64,000 bases of DNA from Hoyosella rhizosphaerae (GTDB lineage: Bacteria > Actinomycetota > Actinomycetes > Mycobacteriales > Mycobacteriaceae). This document shows, piece after piece, positions 53,963 through 63,532 of the stretch. Position 1 is the first letter of the stretch, and every line of letters starts with the position of its first letter. The notes under the pieces were generated by a model, which worked only from the letters and a program-made list of their open reading frames with translations, was not told the origin of the DNA and searched no databases. A program made the position numbers and the translations under genes. The DNA lies in contig NZ_BMJH01000002.1 of NCBI RefSeq assembly GCF_014643175.1, positions 248,001 to 312,000 on the forward strand, read 5' to 3'.

Positions 53963-55534
53963 CTAGGGCTCCTTGCGCACGACCTGCAAAATTTCCGGAC
54001 CATGCTCCGTGAGATGGCTGATGGCAAATGCGCCACCGAACCGCCAGCCAGCAAACCCCAGTGCCACACCGATTGGAACCGCCAGCCAAGCCACAAACCC
54101 GCCCGGCGCAGTGATTATCGCGAATAGAGCAAAGACCGAGGCGAGTGCCACAAGAGTGCCGAGCGCTGAGAGCAATGCCGAACCATTAAACGAACCTCGC
54201 GTGGAAAAAGGATTGCCCTGCTTGGCGGACGGAACAGGGTAGGCCGCAAACGCAGAGCACAGCACAATCGCGCCCGCACCAGCCCCGAGCACTGCGAACG
54301 TGATGCCGACATCGAAAGCGGCCCCATCGACCCCACGGCCGTAAATCGCGTACCGAAGAGCTGTAGCGAAAATGAGCAGCGGTGCCGCAATCATGAGCCA
54401 GGCGATTTGCTTTCCGCGGACGTCCGCCTCGTATGCCCCGGGCGTAACGATTACCTGCCACAGCGCTGGACCATCAAAGCCATACAAGTTGACGAAGCTT
54501 GCAACGAGGAGGATTGCCAATATGAAAGTGGCCGACGTTAGGTAAACCGCAAAAAATTCAGCAAAGAGCGGCCCCACAAATATGACGATCAGAAAAACCG
54601 GAACAATAAGCAGTTGTGCCTTGCGGCGCGGATCCCGCCACAAGAGCACCAGCTCCTTCCGTGCGGAAACCCATGTAGGGGATGTCGTCCATGCAGGCCA
54701 GGGCCCTGATTTGCCACGGCCTTTCCGTCCCTGACCGCCAGATGAGGTGTTTGTCGGCCAGCGTAGCTGCCGAGTCACCATCGGTATCCACGCCAGTGCG
54801 ATCATCGCGACCAAGGCCACCAAGGCTGCGAGAACGCCAACAGCTAGAAACCATTGCTCATTTTCAGCGAAGCCCGTCGCCAAAGCCGCCCAGCCAAACG
54901 GCACCGAACGCAGCGCGGGGCTGAGCCAACTAGGGTCACCGTCAATTACGCGCGGCACGATCAGCTGCAAAGCCATGTATGCAAGCCAGAGGAACGCGCC
55001 GAGAATCACCGTGAAGAGCATTGCGAGGTCTTGGCCCTTGCGACTTGTCGACACCGCAGTGAGGGCAACGCTCGCTAGGCGAGACAACCCCACAACGAGC
55101 AGAGTCTGCGCGAGCACCGCGGGGATCGCGATAGTCAACGCCAGCGGTGCGGTACGGGCAGCATGCAATATTGGAGCGCTCAGCCCAACTGCAGTGAATA
55201 CCACGGGCACGGTCACCATGGAGGTGACCAGGAGCGCGACGGCAAATTCACGCGGGCGCACTGGTAGGAGCGCAAATTGGGCGGGCCGTAAGGCCGAGCC
55301 TGCCGCCCCAACAATGAGGGGAGTGAAGATCCACCCAAGCCCCCATGCCGTGGCCACCAGAATCATGACATCGGTATCCGCGCCCGGTCGATCAAACGTC
55401 ACAAATCCAATCGAGAGCGCACCTATCCCCACAGCAAAGCCGAGGAAGGCACGAAGAATTGGAATAACTGCTTTGTTACCAGTGAAGTCATTGCGCGCAA
55501 TCGCGATGCGCAGCCTCATGATTAGCGCAACCAT
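53963..55534 (-). CDS. ABC transporter permease
   Basis: A 523-residue membrane protein with about twelve hydrophobic segments, the permease of a two-gene exporter together with the ATPase at 55522-56280. Family-specific motifs are few. The ATG at 55534 has GGGGAG five bases before it and overlaps the ATPase end by 13 bases, which suggests coupled translation; a second ATG at 55519 is less supported. The substrate is unknown. Systems of this layout export antibiotics, peptides or lipids, but nothing here decides which. Confidence 0.83.
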   Translation of the reverse strand: MVALIMRLRIAIARNDFTGNKAVIPILRAFLGFAVGIGALSIGFVTFDRPGADTDVMILVATAWGLGWIFTPLIVGAAGSALRPAQFALLPVRPREFAVALLVTSMVTVPVVFTAVGLSAPILHAARTAPLALTIAIPAVLAQTLLVVGLSRLASVALTAVSTSRKGQDLAMLFTVILGAFLWLAYMALQLIVPRVIDGDPSWLSPALRSVPFGWAALATGFAENEQWFLAVGVLAALVALVAMIALAWIPMVTRQLRWPTNTSSGGQGRKGRGKSGPWPAWTTSPTWVSARKELVLLWRDPRRKAQLLIVPVFLIVIFVGPLFAEFFAVYLTSATFILAILLVASFVNLYGFDGPALWQVIVTPGAYEADVRGKQIAWLMIAAPLLIFATALRYAIYGRGVDGAAFDVGITFAVLGAGAGAIVLCSAFAAYPVPSAKQGNPFSTRGSFNGSALLSALGTLVALASVFALFAIITAPGGFVAWLAVPIGVALGFAGWRFGGAFAISHLTEHGPEILQVVRKEP

Positions 55535-56280
55535 GACAGCTCCCCGCCATCGTTGGTCTGTCCGCCGACTAGGCGTACGAACACATCTTCGAGCGGCTCA
55601 TCCCCGCGGACATCAGCAATGGGGCCTGCGGCCGCGATAGATCCACGATGCATGATTGCGACGTGCGAACACAGTTGCTCCACAGTCGCCATGACGTGGC
55701 TCGACAGCACCACCGATCCTCCACGGGCAACAAACCGCTGAAGAATCTTGCGGATTGTTGCTGACGAAACAGGATCAACCGCTTCGAATGGTTCGTCGAG
55801 AAGTAGCAGTCGGGGAGCGTGCAGCATTGCGCACGCTAGCCCGATCTTTTTTGTCATCCCGGCCGAGTAGTCGGCGACAAGTTTGTTCTCAGCGTCGGAG
55901 AGCCCCAAGGCCTCAAGTAGTTCAGTGCTGCGCTGATTCACCACTTCGCGATCCATGCCGCGCAAGAGCCCCTGGAATGTGAGAAGTTCACGCCCGCTCA
56001 GTCGATCAATGGTGGTTAGCCCGTCGGGCAATACTCCAAAAATCGTCTTCGCCGTCACGGGGTCTTGCCACACGTCGTGGCCGAACACCTTTATACGGCC
56101 CATGTCAGGGCGGAGAAGTCCCGTGCACATCGCCAGTGTGGTGGTTTTTCCAGCCCCATTTGGCCCGACGAGTCCAAAAAATGAACCGGCAGGAACGGCA
56201 AGCGAGATGGTCTGGACTGCTGGCGTCGTGGCAAATGACTTGGTAAGCCCATCTATCGTCAGTGCTGCGTGCTCGATCAT
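55522..56280 (-). CDS. ABC transporter ATP-binding protein
   Basis: A 252-residue ABC ATPase. Walker A GPNGAGKTTT, signature YSAGMTKKIGLACAM (a variant of LSGGQ), Walker B LLLLDEPFEAVDP and the H-loop SSHVM are all present. The signature is degenerate at the first positions. It overlaps the permease gene and lies first in the operon. This is a CcmA-like type of ATPase seen in export systems. Upstream (56281-56471) is only a divergent promoter region. Confidence 0.9.
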   Translation of the reverse strand: MIEHAALTIDGLTKSFATTPAVQTISLAVPAGSFFGLVGPNGAGKTTTLAMCTGLLRPDMGRIKVFGHDVWQDPVTAKTIFGVLPDGLTTIDRLSGRELLTFQGLLRGMDREVVNQRSTELLEALGLSDAENKLVADYSAGMTKKIGLACAMLHAPRLLLLDEPFEAVDPVSSATIRKILQRFVARGGSVVLSSHVMATVEQLCSHVAIMHRGSIAAAGPIADVRGDEPLEDVFVRLVGGQTNDGGELSWLR

Positions 56281-56471
56281 GGCCGATCAATTCCCATCAG
56301 TTTGCAACAAGGCGTCGTTTTTCGCATCATGCCAAGTTTGCGTTGTTGCCACCACCGGGGGAGCGATGAATTTTTCATCTGTCACCTACACCGGCCGAGA
56401 ACAACCTACTGTTGATATAGGTACGCGCCGAAGTGCGTGATGCACACTCAAGTGAGCCAAAAAGGGGAACA

Positions 56472-56840
56472 ATGTTCGACAGCAGCGACGAAACACATGC
56501 AAGACTTGAACGAGCACGCGCGGCTGAGGTGGTTCGCGGTCGCCACCATTGTGACTGGATTCCAGAGATTAAAACCATGGATGACGATGAAGCGCTGCCA
56601 CTCCTATTGGAAATAATTCTTGCCGCAGAAGAGTCAACCAAAATTGCGGGTTGGGCAATGCCAAGAATATATACGCATATGGCTGCTGACATTTATGAGC
56701 GCATGGGCGAGAAAGATAAAGCCATCGCGTTGTGTGATCGCTATCTTGATCAGGTGAGGCAATTCCGCAAGCATGAGCCTGAAGGTGGTGATAAGGGTGT
56801 CGTCGAGATTGAGGAATTGCGCGACCAGCTCAGCAAATAG
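56472..56840 (+). CDS. Small helical protein, unknown function
   Basis: A 122-residue soluble protein, acidic and helical. The C-terminal half (MAADIYERMGEKDKAIALCDRYLDQVRQF) looks like a tetratricopeptide-type helical hairpin. ATG 56472 has AGGGGAAC just upstream and is the best start; the preceding 13 codons are discarded. No family was recognised. It follows the divergent ABC transporter. Confidence 0.62.
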   Translation: MFDSSDETHARLERARAAEVVRGRHHCDWIPEIKTMDDDEALPLLLEIILAAEESTKIAGWAMPRIYTHMAADIYERMGEKDKAIALCDRYLDQVRQFRKHEPEGGDKGVVEIEELRDQLSK

Positions 56841-57032
56841 CGCTGACTGATCCTGCTTGAGTGAACCTATCTGTGTGACGCGATATGCGCCATGACTTCG
56901 GTGCGTATGCGTCGTGCGGGTCAGTGTGCTCTTGTCTCGACTGTCGCGGCACCTGCTGACGCACACTCTTCTAGTAGTCCAGTGCCCGTCTGGTGTCCCT
57001 CGTGTGGGGGTGCCGGGCGGGCGCTGCTTGTT

Positions 57033-57068
57033 GGTTGTGGCACCGCGTACCGGTTGTGGCACCGCGTA
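57033..57068. repeat. 19-base direct repeat in a gene-free stretch
   Basis: GGTTGTGGCACCGCGTA occurs at 57033-57049 and again at 57052-57068, period 19, with a degenerate third piece after it (GGTATTGCGTACTGG). The region 56841-57253 holds no credible gene. Confidence 0.65.
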
Positions 57069-57253
57069 TCGGTTCGGGTATTGCGTACTGGATGTGGTCC
57101 ATGATGCGCGCTGGCCGCAGGTGAATAACACGGTTGTCATTCAGTGCGGCACATCATCTGGGGGTGTTGGGCGTGGCGACACGCCACTAGCGCCACATGT
57201 CGAGGCTGCGACCTGGGAATTTCAAGAATGTGATTACAAGATATGCGATTCGC

Positions 57254-57281
57254 TTGCAGTGTCAGACACTAGGTGTAGTGT
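57254..57281 (+). promoter_or_regulatory. nrd promoter with NrdR box
   Basis: TTGCAG (57254-57259), 16-base spacer, TAGTGT as -10 (57276-57281). The -10 is the right half of a 16-base NrdR-type palindrome, ACACTA-GGTG-TAGTGT (57266-57281). NrdR would therefore block RNA polymerase. A weak second box lies about 30 bases upstream (around 57236-57251). Confidence 0.7.
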
Positions 57282-57287
57282 TTACCT

Positions 57288-57375
57288 CAGAGCGACACCC
57301 CAAGGGGATGCGGTCGGAGGGGAAGCCGATCGGAGCACTCCGGAGCGTTGCTCAGCCGGTCAGAGACCGGCTTTT
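57288..57375 (+). promoter_or_regulatory. Structured leader with terminator-like hairpin before nrdH
   Basis: A series of hairpins: CCCC/GGGG around AA, CGGTCGG/CCGATCG around the purine loop AGGGGAAG, GAGCA/TGCTC, and finally GCCGGTC-AGA-GACCGGC-TTTT (57355-57375). The last is a terminator-like hairpin 73 bases before nrdH. Another hairpin CCCGC/GCGGG follows. Confidence 0.55.
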
Positions 57376-57447
57376 GCCCGCTGTTGAGGCGGGAACATGA
57401 CAGTTGAGTAGCACTTCGTGTGCCCTTATGAAAGAGGTCGGCAGCAG

Positions 57448-57681
57448 ATGAGCATCACCGTCTACACCAAGCCAGCATGCGTGCAGTGCAACGCGACCTA
57501 CCGCGCCCTTGATAAAGCTGGCCTTGAGTACAACGTCATCGACATCTCGGAAGACGCAAACGCACGCGATTTCGTGATGGCGCTTGGCTACCTGCAGGCC
57601 CCAGTTGTTGTCGCGGGCGACGAGCACTGGGCGGGTTTCCGTCCGGATCGGATCAACCAGATCGCCACTGTCGCTGCGTGA
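57448..57681 (+). CDS. nrdH: Glutaredoxin-like NrdH
   Basis: NrdH, 77 residues, reduces the class Ib ribonucleotide reductase using thioredoxin reductase. The active site is C-V-Q-C in VYTKPACVQCNATYRALDKAG, with the WAGFRPDRI C-terminal motif of NrdH. It starts the nrdH-nrdI-nrdE operon. The ATG at 57448 is used; the frame's first ten codons are leader. Confidence 0.95.
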   Translation: MSITVYTKPACVQCNATYRALDKAGLEYNVIDISEDANARDFVMALGYLQAPVVVAGDEHWAGFRPDRINQIATVAA

Positions 57682-57798
57682 CGCTGCTAGTGATGTAGTT
57701 GCCAGCGATGTAGCTGCTCAAGCAGGACGCCCGGCGCGTTGAACGAGAACTGCGGCCAGCGGGAGGGGTAAGCTAATAATTGCAGGGCGGTGAAGTTC

Positions 57799-58212
57799 AT
57801 GGGAATTATCGTTTACTATTCCAGCATTTCGGACAATACTCACCGCTTTGTAAAAAAGCTTGAACTTCCCGCTTTTCGTATACCAGTCAACAATGGTGAC
57901 GCTCTCACTATTGATGAACCGTATGTCCTTATACTTCCCACCTATGCAGGTGGAAAGGACGAATGCGGCAACCATATTGGAGCGGTACCAAAACCGGTTA
58001 TTCGATTTCTTAACGACTCGCATAACCGTTCGTTTATTCGCGGCGTAATCGCCGCAGGAAATACAAACTTCGGCGATGCATTCTGCGTCGCCGGGGACAT
58101 CATTTCGAAGAAGTGTCAGGTGCCGTACCTGTACCGCTTCGAACTGATGGGCACCATGGAGGACGTACAACGCGTCCGCGAGGGATTGGAACAGTTTTGG
58201 CACCGACAGTGA
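57799..58212 (+). CDS. nrdI: Flavodoxin-like NrdI
   Basis: NrdI, 137 residues, activates the manganese cofactor of NrdF. It begins [21 protein letters not shown], the FMN-phosphate loop, and has [28 protein letters not shown] and [21 protein letters not shown]. The gene is visibly richer in A and T than its neighbours. A GTG three codons earlier (57790) is an alternative start. Its TGA overlaps the nrdE GTG. The 117-base gap to nrdH has no ORF. Confidence 0.95.
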   Translation: MGIIVYYSSISDNTHRFVKKLELPAFRIPVNNGDALTIDEPYVLILPTYAGGKDECGNHIGAVPKPVIRFLNDSHNRSFIRGVIAAGNTNFGDAFCVAGDIISKKCQVPYLYRFELMGTMEDVQRVREGLEQFWHRQ

Positions 58213-60362
58213 CAGCCTCATACCCCGCAGCGTCTGGGCGTTCAGAGGAGCAAGAGCTCGATTACCACGGGCTCAACGCGATGCTGAACCTCTACAGTCC
58301 GGATGGCAAAATCCAGCTGGACAAGGATCGCGAAGCTGCGCGCCAATACTTCCTGCAGCACGTCAATCAGAACACGGTCTTCTTTCACGACCTCGACGAA
58401 AAACTCGACTACCTCATCGAGAATGAGTACTACGAGCCAGAAGTGCTCAACAAGTACGACCGAGAGTTCGTCAAGTCGCTCTTTCAGCGCGCCTACAAGA
58501 TGAAGTTCCGGTTCCCAACTTTCGTAGGCGCCTTCAAGTACTACACGTCGTACACGTTGAAGACATTCGACGGGAAACGCTACCTCGAGCGCTTCGAGGA
58601 CCGCGTATGCATGGTTGCCCTCACCCTCGCTGACGGCGACAGGCCACTTTCCGAACGCCTCGTTGACGAGATGATCTCCGGCCGGTTCCAGCCAGCCACC
58701 CCGACCTTCTTGAACTCAGGCAAAAAGCAGCGCGGCGAGCCCGTGTCCTGCTTCTTGTTGCGCATTGAAGACAACATGGAGTCCATCGGACGTTCCATCA
58801 ACTCCGCTTTGCAGCTGTCCAAGCGCGGCGGGGGAGTAGCGCTTCTGCTCACCAACATTCGTGAACACGGCGCGCCGATCAAAAAGATCGAAAATCAGTC
58901 ATCCGGTGTCATCCCAGTGATGAAGCTCCTCGAAGACTCCTTCTCCTACGCCAACCAGCTAGGCGCACGCCAGGGTGCCGGTGCCGTATACCTTCACGCG
59001 CATCACCCCGACATTTTCCGGTTCCTCGACACCAAGAGGGAAAATGCGGACGAAAAGATCCGCATCAAGACGCTGTCGCTTGGTGTTGTCATCCCGGACA
59101 TCACGTTCCACCTGGCGAAGAAGAACGAGGACATGTACCTCTTCTCGCCCTATGACGTGGAGCGGGTCTACGGGGTTCCGTTTGCCGACATCAATGTCAC
59201 CGAGAAGTACTACGAAATGCTCGACGACAAGCGGATCCGCAAAACCAAGATCAAGGCGCGTGAGTTTTTCCAAACCATCGCGGAGCTACAGTTCGAGTCC
59301 GGCTACCCGTACATCATGTTCGAGGACACCGTGAACCGGGCGAACCCCATCAAGGGGAAAATCACCCACTCCAACCTGTGCTCCGAAATTCTGCAGGTCT
59401 CCACACCGAGCGTTTTCAACGATGACTTGTCTTACGCCGAAATCGGCAAAGACATCTCCTGCAACCTCGGCAGCCTCAACATCGCCAAGGCCATGGACTC
59501 ACCAAACCTCGGCGAAACCGTCGAAGTTGCGATCCGGGCGCTTTCCGCAGTGTCAGACCAAACCCACATCAACTCGGTGCCGTCCATCGAAAAGGGCAAC
59601 AACGAGTCGCACGCAATCGGCCTAGGCCAGATGAACCTGCATGGCTACCTCGCGCGCGAATACATTCAGTATGGCTCCGAAGAGGGCATCGACTTCACCA
59701 ACATCTACTTCTACACAGTGCTGTTCCACGCAGTGAGGGCATCAAACCGCATCGCCATCGAACGCGGCATCCACTTCAAAGGATTCCCAGAATCGAAGTA
59801 CGCCAGTGGCGAGTTCTTCGACAAGTACACAGACCAAGAATGGGTTCCGCGCACCCCCCGTGTAGAGAAGCTCTTCGCTGATTCCGGTATCCACATTCCT
59901 ACCCAGGATGACTGGCGTGAACTCAAAGCGTCAGTGCAGGAATACGGCATCTATAACCAGAACCTGCAAGCAGTGCCACCAACAGGGTCGATCAGCTACA
60001 TCAACCACTCGACCAGCTCCATCCACCCCATCGCGTCGAAGATCGAAATTCGTAAAGAAGGCAAGATCGGTCGCGTTTACTACCCCGCGCCCTACATGAC
60101 GAACGACAACCTGGAGTACTTCCAGGATGCCTACGAAATTGGGTACGAAAAGATCGTTGACACCTACGCTGCCGCAACCCAGCACGTAGACCAGGGTCTG
60201 TCGCTCACGCTGTTCTTCAAAGACACAGCTACAACGCGTGACCTCAACCGTGCCCAGATCTACGCATGGCGTAAAGGCATCAAAACTCTCTACTACATCC
60301 GGCTACGCCAGATGGCCCTCGAAGGTACTGAAGTTGAGGGTTGCGTCAGCTGCATGCTGTAA
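58209..60362 (+). CDS. nrdE: Class Ib ribonucleotide reductase large subunit NrdE
   Basis: NrdE, 717 residues, converts ribonucleoside diphosphates to deoxy forms. The substrate-site run is [45 protein letters not shown]; the radical and active-site Cys lies in [24 protein letters not shown]. The thiol-relay tail ends EGCVSCML. The GTG at 58209 overlaps the nrdI stop (GTGA) and matches the family start. No intein is present. The radical subunit gene nrdF does not follow; a convergent LCP gene does, so nrdF must be elsewhere, as in mycobacteria where it is separate. Confidence 0.96.
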   Translation: MTASYPAASGRSEEQELDYHGLNAMLNLYSPDGKIQLDKDREAARQYFLQHVNQNTVFFHDLDEKLDYLIENEYYEPEVLNKYDREFVKSLFQRAYKMKFRFPTFVGAFKYYTSYTLKTFDGKRYLERFEDRVCMVALTLADGDRPLSERLVDEMISGRFQPATPTFLNSGKKQRGEPVSCFLLRIEDNMESIGRSINSALQLSKRGGGVALLLTNIREHGAPIKKIENQSSGVIPVMKLLEDSFSYANQLGARQGAGAVYLHAHHPDIFRFLDTKRENADEKIRIKTLSLGVVIPDITFHLAKKNEDMYLFSPYDVERVYGVPFADINVTEKYYEMLDDKRIRKTKIKAREFFQTIAELQFESGYPYIMFEDTVNRANPIKGKITHSNLCSEILQVSTPSVFNDDLSYAEIGKDISCNLGSLNIAKAMDSPNLGETVEVAIRALSAVSDQTHINSVPSIEKGNNESHAIGLGQMNLHGYLAREYIQYGSEEGIDFTNIYFYTVLFHAVRASNRIAIERGIHFKGFPESKYASGEFFDKYTDQEWVPRTPRVEKLFADSGIHIPTQDDWRELKASVQEYGIYNQNLQAVPPTGSISYINHSTSSIHPIASKIEIRKEGKIGRVYYPAPYMTNDNLEYFQDAYEIGYEKIVDTYAAATQHVDQGLSLTLFFKDTATTRDLNRAQIYAWRKGIKTLYYIRLRQMALEGTEVEGCVSCML

Positions 60363-60379
60363 CAAGTGCGTGTGCACGT

Positions 60380-60413
60380 CGGTCGGTGATCCTATGTCAA
60401 GGGTCACCGACCG
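60380..60413. terminator. Terminator between nrdE and the LCP gene
   Basis: CGGTCGGTGATCC (60380-60392) pairs with GGGTCACCGACCG (60401-60413), 13 pairs with one wobble and an eight-base loop. It serves both converging genes. Confidence 0.8.
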
Positions 60414-60466
60414 TGGCGTTTAACGAGTCGCCAGCAAGCAAGTAGTACCGCTTGCTCGTGAAACCG

Positions 60467-61483
60467 TTAGTTCGCTTTGTAGCGGAACTCGTTGAAATCA
60501 TCGGAGCCAACCTCGTCGATGCTCCCGCTGCGTAGCCCCGTCCACATTCGGGCGGCAAGCTCGTCATCGAGGTACACCACGCTTTGCTCACCTTCCATGC
60601 CAGTACCGGTGTAGGGGACAGTGAGGAAGGTGATGGACTTGGCCTGCAATCCGCGAAGTTGCCAGGCGAACTTCAGTTTCCGAGCGTTGGTGAGGGCACT
60701 ATCAAGTGTCACCGCACCCTTGATGGCACTGATCAGGTCGCGGGCAGTGCCAAAGTCTAGGACCGAAACATCAGACCGCACGGTGGTGAGCAGCCCCGCG
60801 AGGTACGACTGCTGGAGTTGTACACGGTCGAAATCACCGCGGGGAAGATTGGTGCGTTGGCGCACGTACGCGAGAGCTTCATCGCCGTTCATTTTTTGCG
60901 GCCCAGCGCGGAAGACGTGCCCGTGATGATTTGTCTCAAATGGCACAGTGACCGTCACACCCCCGACAGCGTCCGTGACGGCGCGGAATCCGAAAAAGTC
61001 GACGATAGCGAAGTGATCGACGCGAATGTTGGTTAGTTGCTCGATCGTCTGAACGAGCAGCGTGGGACCGCCGAATGCATACGCTGCATTTATTTTGTTC
61101 ATCCCATGACCGGGAACGTCGACCCAACTGTCGCGGGGGATGCTCACTACGTGAGTTCGGTCAGTACGGCCGTCAACGCGAATAAGCATGATGGTGTCAG
61201 ACCTAGCGTTACCTTCGTCTGCGGTTGCGTCCTCACCAGTTGTTTGTCCGCCAGCAACTGAGTCGGTTCCCATGACGAGAAAGAACGTGGGTGTACTACC
61301 GTCGGATTCTCGCCCCGGTGGAGATGGCCGTTGTGCCTCGTCTAGACCGGAAAAGACGTCGTCAACTTCGCTGAAGCCGCCGACGACACGATCAACGGCA
61401 AACCACGTGACCCCGCTACCTACCAGAGTTGCTAAAGCGAAGACTAGAGCTAGTATCAGAACTTTTTTCTTGCTCGTGCTCAC
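60467..61483 (-). CDS. LytR-CpsA-Psr family cell-wall ligase
   Basis: A 338-residue LCP protein. One N-terminal membrane helix (VLILALVFALATLVGSGVTW), then an external LCP domain: MGTDSVAG, RSDTIMLIRVDGRTDRTHVVSIPRDSWVDVPG, KINAAYAFGG and EALAYVRQRTNLPRGDFDRVQLQQ. The conserved Asp and Arg residues that bind the pyrophosphate lipid are present. LCP proteins in mycobacteria and corynebacteria attach arabinogalactan to peptidoglycan. A GTG at 61483 with GGAG upstream is chosen; a GTG at 61537 would add 18 residues. Confidence 0.9.
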   Translation of the reverse strand: MSTSKKKVLILALVFALATLVGSGVTWFAVDRVVGGFSEVDDVFSGLDEAQRPSPPGRESDGSTPTFFLVMGTDSVAGGQTTGEDATADEGNARSDTIMLIRVDGRTDRTHVVSIPRDSWVDVPGHGMNKINAAYAFGGPTLLVQTIEQLTNIRVDHFAIVDFFGFRAVTDAVGGVTVTVPFETNHHGHVFRAGPQKMNGDEALAYVRQRTNLPRGDFDRVQLQQSYLAGLLTTVRSDVSVLDFGTARDLISAIKGAVTLDSALTNARKLKFAWQLRGLQAKSITFLTVPYTGTGMEGEQSVVYLDDELAARMWTGLRSGSIDEVGSDDFNEFRYKAN

Positions 61484-61652
61484 ATTTCTCCGCCCTGGCC
61501 GGTTGGTGACAGTCCGGTCGGCCGCTTGTTTTAACACACGAAGGGCTTACGCACCTAGGGGTAGTGGTTTGAGCCCGTCATGAAGTATTTCACTTTCACC
61601 TTCCACGACGAGTCGGAAATGTCGGAAATACTTATGCGTAAAACAATGATTT

Positions 61653-62180
61653 CTACAATTTCGCTTGCGAGACAAGCGCGGAAAGCACGGTTGCGATTTT
61701 CGTAGCGATCTCTGCCGCGATATCTCGGTGCGTGTCGATGCTCTGGTCGAATGGGTCTGCGACACCAGGGGAGTTTCGGGCATGCGGGACGCGCATTCGT
61801 GCAAGCGCCATGTCTTTGACGGTGCGTGCTTCAGTCTCCTCGACGATGATCGCAGCTTCGCTGAGCATGAACGTACGAAGCATGGCGGTAGGTGCGGCGG
61901 CGAGGACGCGATCTCGATGGAACTGTTGCATAGTCAAAATCAAGTCAGCTTCCGCAGCAAGTTGGGGCGTCAATTGCTTCGCCTCGAAATCGCTAGGGTC
62001 GCCACCGAGTTCGCGAAGAGCTTGAGCTGCGAGTTCGTCAATCGGGTGGCCTACCAGTGCGTGGGTTCCGACGCTGCTGGAATCAATCTTCGCGTTGTGA
62101 GTGTCCGCCCAGAAACGCGCGTAGCGTTCTGCGACCGGAGATCGGCAGATATTTCCGGTGCACACGAACAGGATTCGCAT
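61653..62180 (-). CDS. Low-molecular-weight protein tyrosine phosphatase
   Basis: A 175-residue LMW-PTP. The P-loop is C7TGNICRS14 (CX5R) and the general acid is D142 in ADPFD. Bacterial LMW-PTPs near polysaccharide genes dephosphorylate the tyrosine kinases that control chain length (Wzb type). The gene lies between an LCP gene and a flippase gene, consistent with that role. The ATG at 62180 gives the usual start MRILFVCTGN. Confidence 0.92.
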   Translation of the reverse strand: MRILFVCTGNICRSPVAERYARFWADTHNAKIDSSSVGTHALVGHPIDELAAQALRELGGDPSDFEAKQLTPQLAAEADLILTMQQFHRDRVLAAAPTAMLRTFMLSEAAIIVEETEARTVKDMALARMRVPHARNSPGVADPFDQSIDTHRDIAAEIATKIATVLSALVSQAKL

Positions 62181-62302
62181 AGATGTGGATCTTACGGAAT
62201 CAACCTTGAAAGTAGTGATTTTCGGATTCCTAAACAGACAAATAGCACGGGTACGTGCGGATAGGATTCCAAGGTTACATTGCCAATTTTGGGGATGGGT
62301 CG

Positions 62303-63532
62303 ATGGCCAATCGCATGTTTAAGGCACTGGCGTCACGGGTGGTGTCGCGTTTTATTGGTGCCGTGCTGCAGGCGCTTTCTTTTTTCCTCATCGCGCGGGC
62401 GGTTGGTGCGACGGAGTTTGGTTGGTTCGCGCAAGGAATGGCGTGCGGCTATGTTGGTGCGGCAATTGCCAGTCTCGGATTGAGCAATCGTGTTCTTACT
62501 GTCAACGGCCAGTCTGATCCGGGTGCCACAGCTGGCAAGTTTTTTGCCGCACGCACCTTTTCAATTCCTGTTGGGGTCGGATTTGCAGTCCTGGTGGCGT
62601 TGATTTTCGGGCTCCCATGGACTGCTGTTGTGTTGCTCGGACTTGCCGTTGCGCTTTTCGATCATTACACCGACTTCCTCCAGGCTGCGCTGGCTGGTCT
62701 GACACGGGACACAAAGGCTGTTGTTGTGATCATGGCGCAGCGACTGCTGCCGTTTGTGGCACTCATAGGTGCACTTGTGATTAACCCGGACTATCTACTG
62801 TGGGCATTCGCTGGCGGCACCATAGCGGGTATTGGTGTGGGTGTTGTGCTTGTCGCTAGCTCTGTGCGCTGGGCACGGAGCGCGGGAGCGCTATTCGATG
62901 ACAAGGCCGTAGGGTTTTGGTTCTCGGGAATCGCGTCAAGTTTGCCGCAGCTTCAGCCAGCTATCGCAGGTGCAGTATTGGGTCCAGCGGTGGCCGGTGT
63001 GTACGCCGTAGCGGTGCGGGTGACGAGTCCGCTGTCGATTGTGCCAATTGGAATTCAAACCATCCTGGTGCCCCGAATCTCGACAGCAAACGCTGAGCGA
63101 GTCAGGCTTGTCACCAAGCAAGCGTTGATCGTTTCGGCTGTTTATGCTGCGCTACTTGCGGTTTTGGCGTTCCCACTTGGTTGGGCGGCCGACATCGCAC
63201 TAGGCGAGGGTTTTGACCACATAGTGTCGTTGGTTGCGGCGTTTACCGTCATGTCTGGAGCTGCCGCGATTGCACAGGTCAGTTATGGAAGGCTGATCGC
63301 GCGGCATCGCGCCGGGCTAGGTGCCGCCATTGTCATCATCACAACTCTGGTGAACCTAGGTTTTCTTTGGGTCATCGGTGACTTTGCCGGCGCCGGGTGG
63401 CTGTGGACAGTCCCCCTGATCGGCAGTGTTCTCGGAATAACCGCATTTACTATCGCAGACATCCGCACCTCAGGTCCCAAGGCGTCTGGGGAGCATGCGG
63501 TTACAGCAAAGGCAGGAGCACCTCTTGGCTGA
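62303..63532 (+). CDS. Polysaccharide/lipid flippase (Wzx/MATE-like)
   Basis: A 409-residue membrane protein with about twelve hydrophobic segments and no soluble domain, of the oligosaccharide flippase family (polysaccharide_synt). It begins SRVVSRFIGAVLQALSFFLIARAVGATEFGWFAQGMAC, the typical first helices. The long frame begins at 62255, but the ATG at 62303 with GGGGATGGG upstream is favoured. It probably moves lipid-linked sugars across the membrane. The stop overlaps the next gene by eight bases. It lies 122 bases from the divergent LMW-PTP gene. Confidence 0.85.
   Translation: MANRMFKALASRVVSRFIGAVLQALSFFLIARAVGATEFGWFAQGMACGYVGAAIASLGLSNRVLTVNGQSDPGATAGKFFAARTFSIPVGVGFAVLVALIFGLPWTAVVLLGLAVALFDHYTDFLQAALAGLTRDTKAVVVIMAQRLLPFVALIGALVINPDYLLWAFAGGTIAGIGVGVVLVASSVRWARSAGALFDDKAVGFWFSGIASSLPQLQPAIAGAVLGPAVAGVYAVAVRVTSPLSIVPIGIQTILVPRISTANAERVRLVTKQALIVSAVYAALLAVLAFPLGWAADIALGEGFDHIVSLVAAFTVMSGAAAIAQVSYGRLIARHRAGLGAAIVIITTLVNLGFLWVIGDFAGAGWLWTVPLIGSVLGITAFTIADIRTSGPKASGEHAVTAKAGAPLG

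Noticed and set aside
56841-57253. Small protein genes in the gap before nrdH
   Set aside because: The open frames have poor starts, biased composition and no family; they cross the direct repeats.
57300-57375. Cobalamin riboswitch in the nrd leader
   Set aside because: Only the last hairpin (GGTCAGAGACCGGC) and a GGGGAAG loop resemble the B12 aptamer. The conserved core around CCGCCACTG is missing. Kept as a structured leader only.
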